16,292 nt of DNA, taken from positions 1 to 16,292 of the forward strand of contig SLPX01000011.1 in NCBI GenBank assembly GCA_007131745.1, in the 5' to 3' direction. Below, piece by piece: positions 8,067 to 14,870 of this stretch; position 1 is the first letter of the stretch; each line of letters starts with the position of its first letter. Below the pieces are notes generated by a model. The model was given only the letters and a program-made list of their open reading frames with translations, was not told the DNA's origin and ran no database searches. Source of the stretch: Myxococcales bacterium (GTDB lineage Bacteria; Myxococcota; Polyangia; HGW-17; SLPX01). The translations under genes were made by a program, and so were the position numbers.

Positions 8067-10418
8067 TCGCTTTTTGTTGAAGCGCTTGGATCGGCACACT
8101 CCCACAAACAACAAAAGCAGAATGAACCACGGAGAGGTCGCCGGCGAATACGCGGCCCGGCAGGAGCAACCCTTCCCCGAAACCTCTCCCGAAGGGTCCA
8201 TTCCTCCGTCCTCTCCCGTCCCTCCATCCGCGGATATTCCTCCATCCACCCGACCGCCATCGGAGATCCCTCCATCGATTTCCTCTTCAACAAGGGGTAC
8301 CGTGAACCTAACGGCCGGCTTGAGGTGTTCTTCCGAGTTCGCTGAATGAAATTCGGCATAGCTCGGTCCTCCGAAATGTCCGGTGGAAAACAAACCGATC
8401 GAAAAGTCTTCGCCGCCCACAGCGGAGCCGATGGTTTCCGTTATGTTGATCCTGGTCTTTTCATATCGATATGGAGCAAAGTACCTAATGATCGAGGCAA
8501 CCGCGGGTCTGTCCTCCCAGGTCATAGTCGTGGAATCCCACTCCTCCTCCACGAACCCTACGCCTGATAGAATCCCATGCATTCCCACGCTGTAAGGATA
8601 CAAAACCAATTCCGCGCGTATAAACTCATCGGCAAACTCTGCAGCAGCGGAAAGATCAAATCTGAGAAAACTCTCCCGGCGGAAGTTATCCGATCCTTCT
8701 TTTATGACTATCTTGTCGGAAGAACCGTAATTGATGTCCGCGTACTCACCGCCCCGTACAAAAGTGGATTCGACTGCACGAAGATAGATGAAAACATAAC
8801 CATCAGGAGGCACATCCGGTTGAGCGGACAGCCGCTCCGCGAGCTGAGCTTCGAAAAGGGATTCCGGAACAAGCCCTCCCATGTTCGTTCCTTCGATATA
8901 ACCAGCGGGCTGGGTAAACGGACCGTCGCCCGACACATCGCCGAACGAACCAATCGAATAATTCTGCGCGGTGGGAGGCTTCTGCACGCTCATGCGGCCG
9001 CCGTTCATGTTAGCACGCCACGCTACCGAATGAGCCGATGACCACCCGTGACCGGTTCCATAGCTACCCCGGTTGTACAACCCCAGCAACACCCCCGAGG
9101 TATTTGGATTAACCTCTTCATGATTGTCCCAGAGCAACCCGGTGCTCCACCTTCGATGCCCTTCCGTAGCGGCATAAGCGCCCTCGGAAACCGTTCGGAG
9201 AAAAACATTTCCCGAATCCCAACTCGTGCCGTTCAAACCGTAATTGTGGCGGCCATCCAGCGCATAGGTATCCTTAAAGAGAGCCAGCTGAGCATATTGA
9301 GTCATGAAGTTGTATCGCATGCCGCCCACTATCTCGCCCCTTGGATCTATTGATCTCATATCTTCTACCGTGACCCGAGATGCTGTCGTAAGCAGTATTC
9401 CTGAAAGCAGGAAATGTCTCACCGTAACCCCCCTCGCCCATGCATCTTCCAAGTTCGAAAACCGAATTGCATGCATAACTTCGTAATTCCCGGGTGCGAT
9501 TTCCACCCGCACGTTCTCGAGTCCCAGGTTCGTCCTTAACCCGGTTCTATCCAGGAGAAAAAGGGTGGACTGGCTGAGCGAGCGCCTGAGGTCGTTAAAA
9601 ACCGGCGCATCCACGGTGATCCTGTTTCCCTCAATTCTGGTTATGTACCTCGTGAAATAAATCGGCTGGGATCCCACGGTCCAGGGTGGATCAGTTGCGG
9701 TTCCTCCGCCATCTATTGCATCCAGCCACTCCTGGGTGCACGGGTGAAATATCACGACGTTGTCCCCCACGGAAAAACCGGAAGCATCCTCGATGTCAAA
9801 GGTCCGGTCCCCGACCTGAACAAATGAAGTCGTGATATCCACCTCGGTTCCCTCCACCCGATCCCGCCAGCGATTGCCTGATCCCCCGCCGAAATTCAAA
9901 ATGGGTTCTCCGCTGTACCCTGTACGGCGCAAAACAGTGTTGGTTTGAAGATCCGAACCGTCGCCCGCCCCCCTCAGCACTACACCATCGTACGGAATAT
10001 TGACAACAGAAGTCACCTCGTAAAGCCCCGGTTCCAAAAGAAGCGCTCCCCGAAACCCGTCCGCTCCCAGCTCCATGGCCCCGACCAGGTCAATCGCGGC
10101 CTGGAGATGCGCTGTATTGTCCCCCGCGACAGGACCTACGGTGTGAACCACCGGGACCTCGGGAATCGGCGACTCACTGTTTCTGTAGCCCGCATAGGAA
10201 AAATCCGGAATCAGGTTGCTTTCCTCGTCCGCCACATAACGCAACTTACCATCTTCATCGTAATGAACGATCTCCGATTCCCATGCACACAACGCGGGCG
10301 CGCACAAAAGAAGCAAAAACCTTCCCACCCACCGTCTGGGTGTTCCAACCTGCCCGAACCGCATGGACAATCTATTCATTCCGAATCTTTTTCTCTTCCG
10401 CTGGATGGTTTTCTCCAT
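8049..10418 (-). CDS. Secreted beta-helix protein with DNRLRE domain and MYXO-CTERM-like anchor
   Basis: A 789-aa surface protein, probably a polysaccharide-binding or -degrading enzyme. It has a long Arg-rich n-region and a signal peptide ending near A45 (LLLLCAPALCA). A right-handed beta-helix, pectate-lyase-superfamily type, covers roughly 85-510 (DNTAHLQAAID, VLRGAGDG, HRRWSTGLLWDN, GHGWSSAHSVAW). A DNRLRE/CBM96-like beta-sandwich lies at about 541-705 (SFLRFDLS, ATMTWEDRP-like TTMTWEDRP). A Gly/Asp linker with DGG repeats spans about 710-745. The last 42 residues have a short Cys motif (GKGCSC), a hydrophobic helix and a basic end, like the MYXO-CTERM sorting signal. The ATG 10418 is chosen because AGGAG lies 7 bases upstream; a TTG 15 bases earlier would sit on that site. 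No catalytic residues are assigned, so activity is unproven. Convergent overlap with the PLP enzyme gene. Confidence 0.85.
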   Translation of the reverse strand: MEKTIQRKRKRFGMNRLSMRFGQVGTPRRWVGRFLLLLCAPALCAWESEIVHYDEDGKLRYVADEESNLIPDFSYAGYRNSESPIPEVPVVHTVGPVAGDNTAHLQAAIDLVGAMELGADGFRGALLLEPGLYEVTSVVNIPYDGVVLRGAGDGSDLQTNTVLRRTGYSGEPILNFGGGSGNRWRDRVEGTEVDITTSFVQVGDRTFDIEDASGFSVGDNVVIFHPCTQEWLDAIDGGGTATDPPWTVGSQPIYFTRYITRIEGNRITVDAPVFNDLRRSLSQSTLFLLDRTGLRTNLGLENVRVEIAPGNYEVMHAIRFSNLEDAWARGVTVRHFLLSGILLTTASRVTVEDMRSIDPRGEIVGGMRYNFMTQYAQLALFKDTYALDGRHNYGLNGTSWDSGNVFLRTVSEGAYAATEGHRRWSTGLLWDNHEEVNPNTSGVLLGLYNRGSYGTGHGWSSAHSVAWRANMNGGRMSVQKPPTAQNYSIGSFGDVSGDGPFTQPAGYIEGTNMGGLVPESLFEAQLAERLSAQPDVPPDGYVFIYLRAVESTFVRGGEYADINYGSSDKIVIKEGSDNFRRESFLRFDLSAAAEFADEFIRAELVLYPYSVGMHGILSGVGFVEEEWDSTTMTWEDRPAVASIIRYFAPYRYEKTRINITETIGSAVGGEDFSIGLFSTGHFGGPSYAEFHSANSEEHLKPAVRFTVPLVEEEIDGGISDGGRVDGGISADGGTGEDGGMDPSGEVSGKGCSCRAAYSPATSPWFILLLLFVGVCRSKRFNKKRSGRFS

Positions 10419-10462
10419 TTTTTTCTCCTGCAAAACATGAAAAAACCTGAGTTTTGTAGTGA

Positions 10463-10471
10463 ATTATCTCA
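10463..10471 (-). promoter_or_regulatory. Possible extended -10 element for the beta-helix gene
   Basis: On the minus strand TGAGATAAT fits an extended -10 (TGn plus GATAAT) about 45 bases upstream of the ATG at 10418. No convincing -35 is present. The rest of 10419-10636 holds the divergent leader of the lipoprotein gene, an imperfectly placed CAAAAC/GTTTTG inverted repeat (10431-10456) and a T-run. No RNA gene was recognised. Confidence 0.3.
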
Positions 10472-10594
10472 AATAATCACCTTCAAGTACACCTTGTTCA
10501 CTCTTGGACGATCCGCAGGAATTTTTTTTCAATTTGAAGTGTAAGCTTTGTGGGTCAAAGAGCATTGTTCCATGGAAAGCGTCGAACAAAACAA

Positions 10595-10611
10595 ACCGGA
10601 CCGAATCCGGT
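10595..10611 (+). promoter_or_regulatory. Small perfect hairpin in the lipoprotein leader
   Basis: ACCGGA-CCGAA-TCCGGT is a perfect 6-bp stem with a 5-base loop, ending 25 bases before the ATG at 10637. It could affect mRNA stability or translation, or serve as a binding site. It is short, so chance is possible. Confidence 0.3.
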
Positions 10612-10636
10612 GAAGCTTTCTTTGCGGAGGTATATC

Positions 10637-11449
10637 ATGTTTTCATTGAATCACTTGTTTTCGACTCGTCCCGGTCGGTTTTTTGCCCTTATAACATGCA
10701 CTTTTGTTGTGGGTTGCTCCGCCCGTTCAACCCAAATAGCCTCATCAAACGCAAGGCCGGGACTTGCTACAAGGGCTGGAGAAATACAGGTCAGCAGGGT
10801 TGAAACGGTTTCGTTCCAGCGCAACGATCCCTCCCGGCCGTGGGGCGCAGCCGTCATTCATTACAACGATCTCAATGGAATCAACGCACAGTTGGAACAT
10901 CGCATCCGCGCTGTTCGATGCTCCCATTGTGCCGGGGGATATGACATTTCCTGCAACGGAGACCATTGCCCCTTGCTTGCAGGAATCCCGTTGCGCCCGG
11001 GAATCGAAATCCGGCTGGAAGACGAACCGGGGCGGATACTAGCAGGAGTTAGAATTGCAGGCAGAACCTACGTGATTGGAACGGAAAACCGCAGATACAC
11101 ACTTGTAGTGGAAAACAAAACATCGGAACGGTTTGAAGTTGTAGCGTCGGTCGACGGGCTGGACGTGATCACCCGAAGTCCGGCGTCCCTGGAACGGAGA
11201 GGCTACATCCTGCAACCAAGCACCACCTTGCGGATCGAAGGTTTCAGGTTGGATAATCACAGAGTAGCCGCGTTCCGTTTCGGCTCGGTATCCGAAAGCT
11301 TGGCGGCTGAGACGCATGGAGCACGCAATGTGGGTGTAATAGGAGTGGCCGTGTTTTCCGAACGAAAAGCCTCCCTGGTGGAAGAAGCCGATACACGAGA
11401 GACAGCGGACCCGTTTCCTTCATCCCGGGTACAAATCCCACACATATAA
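10637..11449 (+). CDS. Conserved hypothetical lipoprotein
   Basis: A 270-aa predicted lipoprotein. It has a basic start, the hydrophobic stretch FFALITCTFVVGC and lipobox VVGC with C27 as the lipidated residue. The mature protein has Cys pairs (CSHC and CNGDHC, about residues 95-110). From about residue 170 it has a conserved-looking domain with FEVVASVDGLDV, RGYILQPSTTLRIEGFR, VAAFRFGSVSESLAA and RNVGVIGVAVFSER. I recall this segment type from uncharacterised proteobacterial envelope proteins but know no function or family name for it. The ATG at 10637 has GGAGG six bases upstream. The frame is open to 10550, but that stretch is leader without signal character. It lies 91 bp before protease B on the same strand and might be co-expressed with it. 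Confidence 0.8.
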   Translation: MFSLNHLFSTRPGRFFALITCTFVVGCSARSTQIASSNARPGLATRAGEIQVSRVETVSFQRNDPSRPWGAAVIHYNDLNGINAQLEHRIRAVRCSHCAGGYDISCNGDHCPLLAGIPLRPGIEIRLEDEPGRILAGVRIAGRTYVIGTENRRYTLVVENKTSERFEVVASVDGLDVITRSPASLERRGYILQPSTTLRIEGFRLDNHRVAAFRFGSVSESLAAETHGARNVGVIGVAVFSERKASLVEEADTRETADPFPSSRVQIPHI

Positions 11450-11505
11450 TCTAGACCTCGCTGCACCTTTTCGCAGCAATTTGTTCTGTATACGCGCTCA
11501 GTCCC

Positions 11506-11534
11506 TTGTTTTCAACTCGATATCGTCACATAAT
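11506..11534 (+). promoter_or_regulatory. Candidate promoter directly abutting protease B start
   Basis: TTGTTT (11506-11511) and CATAAT (11529-11534) are separated by exactly 17 bases. The -10 matches the consensus at 5 of 6 positions and the -35 at 3 of 6. Transcription would start about 7 bases downstream, at or next to the ATG at 11541, giving a leaderless or nearly leaderless mRNA. This fits the absence of a ribosome binding site there. The gap 11450-11540 also holds a weak GCTGC/GCAGC inverted repeat (11460-11477) without a T-run. Confidence 0.45.
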
Positions 11535-11540
11535 TCACCT

Positions 11541-12959
11541 ATGACGGTCGAAAAGGGATTAAAGACTCGTTTCCCGGGTAGCCCTGTAATAGTGGTGGTA
11601 GTTCTTGCCATGGCAGCAGCGATGGGATGTGGGGACTCCGGAAAATGCAGAAATAACTGCGAGAACGAAAGTGTTTGCGGCGACGGCATATGCGATGCGA
11701 ATGAAACCCATGCCGATTGCCCGGCAGACTGCGATCCTTGCATGGGATTGCCCGAGGAGGGGTGCTGCGACGGAGTCACGCTTTTTTGGTGTGATGAGGG
11801 TACCTTGAGGCATGAAGATTGTGGGGCGAACGGTTGCGGATGGTCTAATCAAGAAGGCTACGGCTACATATGCGGCGCCACCGGAGAAGACCCGTCCGGA
11901 ATTCATCGGAGAAGCTGCGGTTGTGGATGGGAAAAAGGGAGGTTAAGAGCCGTACCTCGCATATTCTACGGCACACCGGAACCGGAACTGGCCTGCCTGA
12001 CCCGGGGCCAGATTCTTGCAATCGGAGCGGTACTGACGGATTACGGCGATGGTCTTGAAAACTTCTGCACCGGAAGCGTCATATCGGATGATATCGTACT
12101 TACAGCAGCACACTGCCTTGTTGACTACTGGGGACACGAGCTCCATCCAGGAGATCTGGTTTTCACTGTGGGCGACGACGCCATGGATCCGATCGCTACC
12201 TTTTCGGTGCGGGAAATAGTCGTTCATCCTGGTTTCGACGGTGTGGAAGCGCATCATGACATCGGGTTACTCATTCTGGAAGAACCGGTTTACTCGTACG
12301 TGGAGAATATCCAGCCGTTGCCGTTGAACAAAAGAGATTTCAGCGAAGAACTTGTTTCCCGCGTCGTGCAGAATGTGGGATTCGGCGTAACACACGACAA
12401 TTTTTTCAACAGCCTGCGGTGGTGGACCACCGAACCAATCACGAGGGTGGAAAAAAAGCAATTTACGGTTTTCGGGCACGGTGTGAGCGCGGTATGCCAC
12501 GGCGATTCGGGAGGTCCCGCTCTTTTTTCATTCGATACCCTCGCTCCACACATACTCGGAACACTTTCCTGGGGCGATCCTACCTGTTTGCATTACGACC
12601 ACTTTTCACGGATGGACGCGAATTACTCGTTTCTTGAACCCTTCCTGGGAGGTTTCGATTCCTGCCTCGGCCTGGATGCAGTTGGAAGGTGTTTAGGCGA
12701 CACGGCGCAGTGGTGTGAAAACGGCGAACTTCATCAAAGATGTTGTCCGGAGGGGTGCATTGAAACAGGGGATGGTTTTCACAGATGCTCCACTGAGCCG
12801 ATGTTGTGTGAAAACCTTGACGCACAGGGCCGTTGCTCCGAGGCTGAATTGACATGGTGCGACAATGGAGTCGTACAGAGGAAGTTTTGCAACATCTGCG
12901 GATGGGACACTTGCGGCTGGGTGGGAGGCTCGGTGGGATTCGATTGCATCGAAAAATAG
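11541..12959 (+). CDS. Lipid-anchored Cys-rich trypsin-fold serine protease (protease B, paralogue of A)
   Basis: A 472-aa predicted surface or periplasmic S1-family protease. Its lipoprotein signal peptide ends AAAMGC with C30 lipidated. An N-terminal Cys-rich region follows, with CGDGIC...CPADC at 46-64 and a Cys repeat at 67-111. The activation-like junction is R140-IFYG and the triad is H191 (LTAAHC), D240 (HDIGLL) and S323 (GDSGGP). C-terminal Cys repeats lie at 375-416 and 423-469. It aligns with protease A from the CGDGIC motif to the end with almost no gaps. It has two extra cysteines (C36 and C40), so its 34 non-lipid cysteines are also even in number. The residue six before the active Ser is Ala317, again not the Asp of trypsin. 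The ATG at 11541 is chosen for the signal peptide; it has no ribosome binding site. A TTG at 11481 also opens the frame but adds a poor N-terminus. The mazG-like gene follows after 18 bp. Confidence 0.91.
   Translation: MTVEKGLKTRFPGSPVIVVVVLAMAAAMGCGDSGKCRNNCENESVCGDGICDANETHADCPADCDPCMGLPEEGCCDGVTLFWCDEGTLRHEDCGANGCGWSNQEGYGYICGATGEDPSGIHRRSCGCGWEKGRLRAVPRIFYGTPEPELACLTRGQILAIGAVLTDYGDGLENFCTGSVISDDIVLTAAHCLVDYWGHELHPGDLVFTVGDDAMDPIATFSVREIVVHPGFDGVEAHHDIGLLILEEPVYSYVENIQPLPLNKRDFSEELVSRVVQNVGFGVTHDNFFNSLRWWTTEPITRVEKKQFTVFGHGVSAVCHGDSGGPALFSFDTLAPHILGTLSWGDPTCLHYDHFSRMDANYSFLEPFLGGFDSCLGLDAVGRCLGDTAQWCENGELHQRCCPEGCIETGDGFHRCSTEPMLCENLDAQGRCSEAELTWCDNGVVQRKFCNICGWDTCGWVGGSVGFDCIEK
11739..11873 (+). 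repeat. Cys-rich repeat 1 of protease B
   Basis: Encodes residues 67-111 with spacing C67-x8-C76-x7-C84-x9-C94, followed by C99, GW and C111. The landmark is FWC at 82-84. Confidence 0.75.
12663..12788 (+). repeat. Cys-rich repeat 2 of protease B
   Basis: Encodes residues 375-416 with spacing C375-x8-C384-x7-C392-x9-C402, followed by C406 and C416. It has the same extra CC pair (C401-C402) as the matching repeat in protease A. Confidence 0.75.
12807..12947 (+). repeat. Cys-rich repeat 3 of protease B
   Basis: Encodes residues 423-469 with spacing C423-x8-C432-x7-C440-x9-C450, followed by C453, C458, GW and C469. It ends three residues before the stop. Confidence 0.75.
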
Positions 12960-12977
12960 AAATCGGAAAGAAGCGAA

Positions 12978-13496
12978 ATGAGTTCATCCCGCAAAAACAG
13001 ACAAGACATGGAATGCGACTCCGGTTCAACCGTGAGGCAGTCGCTGAATGAAGCAAGACCGGATTCTGCTGAAAACCGCGTGGATCCGGTTTTTACCTCT
13101 ATACTGGGGGATCTGCCCGAGGGGTTGTGTCCCCTTGCTCGTTCGTACCAAATCGGCGCTAGGTGTTCATCCGTCGGGTTTGACTGGAACTCACCGGAGG
13201 GCGCAAAGAATAAGGTTTTGGAAGAGCTGAGGGAACTTGACGATGCCGCGGCTTCGGGTGACAAGAGCGCCGTGTTTCATGAAGCAGGAGATGTTATCCT
13301 GGCGGCAGCCAACCTGGCGAGACTTCATGGCGCCAATCCGGAAGAAGCGCTCCAAAAAGCGCTTGAACGTTTCTTGATGCGTTTCAATCAAGTCGAACGG
13401 GAACTTCACAGAACAGGTCGCAAGGCTTCTGACACAACCCTCGAAAAACTTGAAGAACTATGGCAGGAAGCAAAAAAACAGGAGCGATCATTTTAA
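12978..13496 (+). CDS. MazG-type nucleoside triphosphate pyrophosphohydrolase (single domain)
   Basis: Predicted all-alpha NTP pyrophosphohydrolase that would hydrolyse (d)NTPs to monophosphates plus pyrophosphate in the cytoplasm. The MazG core is clear: LCPLARSYQIG, VGFDW, then the metal-binding EExxE motif (E82, E83, E86) and ExxD (E102, D105), with LAAANLARLHGANPEEALQKA after it. It resembles the C-terminal domain of two-domain MazG proteins, but at 172 aa it has only one domain. The first 40 or so residues are polar and unlike the family. The ATG at 12978 has only a weak GGAAAG/AGAAG site upstream. It lies 18 bp after protease B, so co-transcription is likely, though no functional link is evident. 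Its 3' end overlaps the convergent terB-like gene by 9 bp. Confidence 0.85.
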   Translation: MSSSRKNRQDMECDSGSTVRQSLNEARPDSAENRVDPVFTSILGDLPEGLCPLARSYQIGARCSSVGFDWNSPEGAKNKVLEELRELDDAAASGDKSAVFHEAGDVILAAANLARLHGANPEEALQKALERFLMRFNQVERELHRTGRKASDTTLEKLEELWQEAKKQERSF

Positions 13497-13862
13497 AAAC
13501 CTTTGCTTGACCTGTTCCTCCATTTTTAAGAGTTCTTCCTCGTCTATTTCAAGACACCGGGCGAACTTTACGAGAACCTCTCTTTCACCCGGAGCGACCG
13601 ATCCATCAAGGTAGGCAAAATGAACCGCTGCCAACATTATGGCATCACGTTCCTTTTGTTGAAGATCTTGGAATTTCAATCCACTGATGGAGGGCCTGCT
13701 TCTGAGATATCCTTCAACAGCAGAACGTCCCCTGGCATCCAGCCCCATACGTGCCGCCAAAGCCCTTATGTTCTTTGCCTCTCGCTCATCCATGTTCCCG
13801 TCGGACCACGCCATAACAGCCATTGCTTTGACTACATTCAATTTATCCCCTGGGTTGGACAT
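13488..13862 (-). CDS. TerB-like protein
   Basis: A 124-aa soluble helical protein resembling the TerB / DjlA N-terminal family. Members are found in tellurite-resistance loci and as stand-alone proteins of mostly unknown role. Two acidic helix-loop segments stand out: WSDGNMDERE (D21, D25, E26, E28) and AYLDGSVAPGERE (D86, E93, E95). They match the two metal-binding-like sites of the family. The start ATG has a strong GGAGGTGA just upstream. No other ter genes are present here, so a tellurite role should not be assumed. It lies 124 bp downstream of the metallophosphoesterase on the same strand. Confidence 0.8.
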   Translation of the reverse strand: MSNPGDKLNVVKAMAVMAWSDGNMDEREAKNIRALAARMGLDARGRSAVEGYLRSRPSISGLKFQDLQQKERDAIMLAAVHFAYLDGSVAPGEREVLVKFARCLEIDEEELLKMEEQVKQRFLK

Positions 13863-13965
13863 CCGTTCACCTCCGGCGAAAAAGTACCCCCTTTTACATA
13901 TCTTGTCACCAACGAAAAGAGTCTCAATATGCTTTGTATCGAATCGGTCCTGGGAACCTATTCTT

Positions 13966-13988
13966 GAGCCAGCCCTTAGGGCCGACTC
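13966..13988 (-). other. Stem-loop at the metallophosphoesterase stop codon
   Basis: On the minus strand GAGTCGGCCC-TAA-GGGCTGGCTC forms a 10-bp stem with two G-T wobbles and a 3-base loop. It begins within the stop codon of the upstream gene. A run of T does not follow (AAGAATAGG), so it is not a classical intrinsic terminator. It may protect the mRNA 3' end or separate expression of the terB-like gene. Confidence 0.4.
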
Positions 13989-14865
13989 AAATATCGACCA
14001 CTCGCATTCTTCCCCGAATGTGCTCGAACAAGGGCAAACTCATTTCCCTTGGGTATCCCACCGGGCTTGTTTCGAAAAGAACCTCATTGGCTCCCACACG
14101 CTTTTTTATGGGTGTGTGAATATGACCTGAAACGACTCGGACAACTTTGGGATGACCGTTTATCACCTCCCCCAGCCTTTCGCTTCCTGCATGTGCCAAA
14201 ACAAAATCATGGCGGGGATCTCCGGACGGCTCCACGAGCCCATTGTATGGAAGGAAATGAGTAATCACTATGATCCGGTCGGCACGGGAATCCAGAAAAT
14301 TCAAAGAACGCTCCAAACGTTCAACCATGAACGCGGTTATCTCGACCGGCGACAAGCGCTCATCGCCTTCTCCTTTCCAGTAACTGCAAACACAGTCCAT
14401 CCATTGAAGGGTATCGTACTTTCCCGAACTTAAAATGTCCGGAGAAAGAACATGATCTAGCTCTCGATTCCTCAAAGTCCAGTCGTACCATCCCGTCACA
14501 CCCGCGAATCCCACTCCCTCATGAATATAAGGAGAAGCGGGAAGATACACAGCGCCACCCCGTTCCGCTGAATCCTTGAGAATCACCTCGTACCGCCTTC
14601 GGCTGTCCGGGCCTTTCAATGCAAAATCCGGCCTCCTGTGGCTTCTGCACCACAAATCATGATTTCCCGGAACAAAAAGCACGGTGGGCACGACTTCCGA
14701 AAATATGGAAAGGGTTCTTTCAACCATGCCGGGTGCAGGGCTGACATCCCCCGCTACAGCGAAAATATCCGGCTTCTGCTCGGCAAGCAGGCCTGCAATG
14801 AGTCCGGCCGCCTCCAAATGATACTCAATGTGAATGTCACTGGTATAAGCAAACCGCAACGCCAA
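13987..14865 (-). CDS. Calcineurin-like metallophosphoesterase
   Basis: Predicted cytoplasmic dinuclear-metal phosphoesterase, 292 aa. All the family metal-binding motifs are present in order: DIH (D10, H12), GD (D40), GNHD (N68, H69), TH (H203) and GHIH (H248, H250). The substrate cannot be read from the sequence; the family includes protein phosphatases, cyclic-nucleotide phosphodiesterases, nucleases and UDP-diacylglucosamine hydrolases. No signal peptide. The TTG start at 14865 is chosen because the first metal motif is only nine residues away and GGAG lies 8 bases upstream, inside the end of the VKOR-DsbA gene. The two genes are 5 bp apart and clearly form an operon. Confidence 0.88.
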   Translation of the reverse strand: MALRFAYTSDIHIEYHLEAAGLIAGLLAEQKPDIFAVAGDVSPAPGMVERTLSIFSEVVPTVLFVPGNHDLWCRSHRRPDFALKGPDSRRRYEVILKDSAERGGAVYLPASPYIHEGVGFAGVTGWYDWTLRNRELDHVLSPDILSSGKYDTLQWMDCVCSYWKGEGDERLSPVEITAFMVERLERSLNFLDSRADRIIVITHFLPYNGLVEPSGDPRHDFVLAHAGSERLGEVINGHPKVVRVVSGHIHTPIKKRVGANEVLFETSPVGYPREMSLPLFEHIRGRMRVVDI

Positions 14866-14870
14866 CTGTA

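Noticed and set aside
9945..10544. 199-codon + strand frame at the start of the beta-helix gene
   Set aside because: Overlaps the signal peptide and first helix turns of a well-supported gene; no ribosome binding site or domain signature.
12978..13496. Toxin-antitoxin or phage-defence role for the MazG-like gene
   Set aside because: No mazEF or defence genes adjacent; the neighbours are a surface protease and a terB-like gene, so a housekeeping pyrophosphohydrolase is simpler.
13488..13862. Tellurite resistance operon
   Set aside because: Only one terB-like gene is present; no terC, terD or terZ homologues nearby.
13966..13988. Rho-independent terminator after the metallophosphoesterase
   Set aside because: The stem is good, but no T-run follows on the minus strand, so it is recorded only as a stem-loop.
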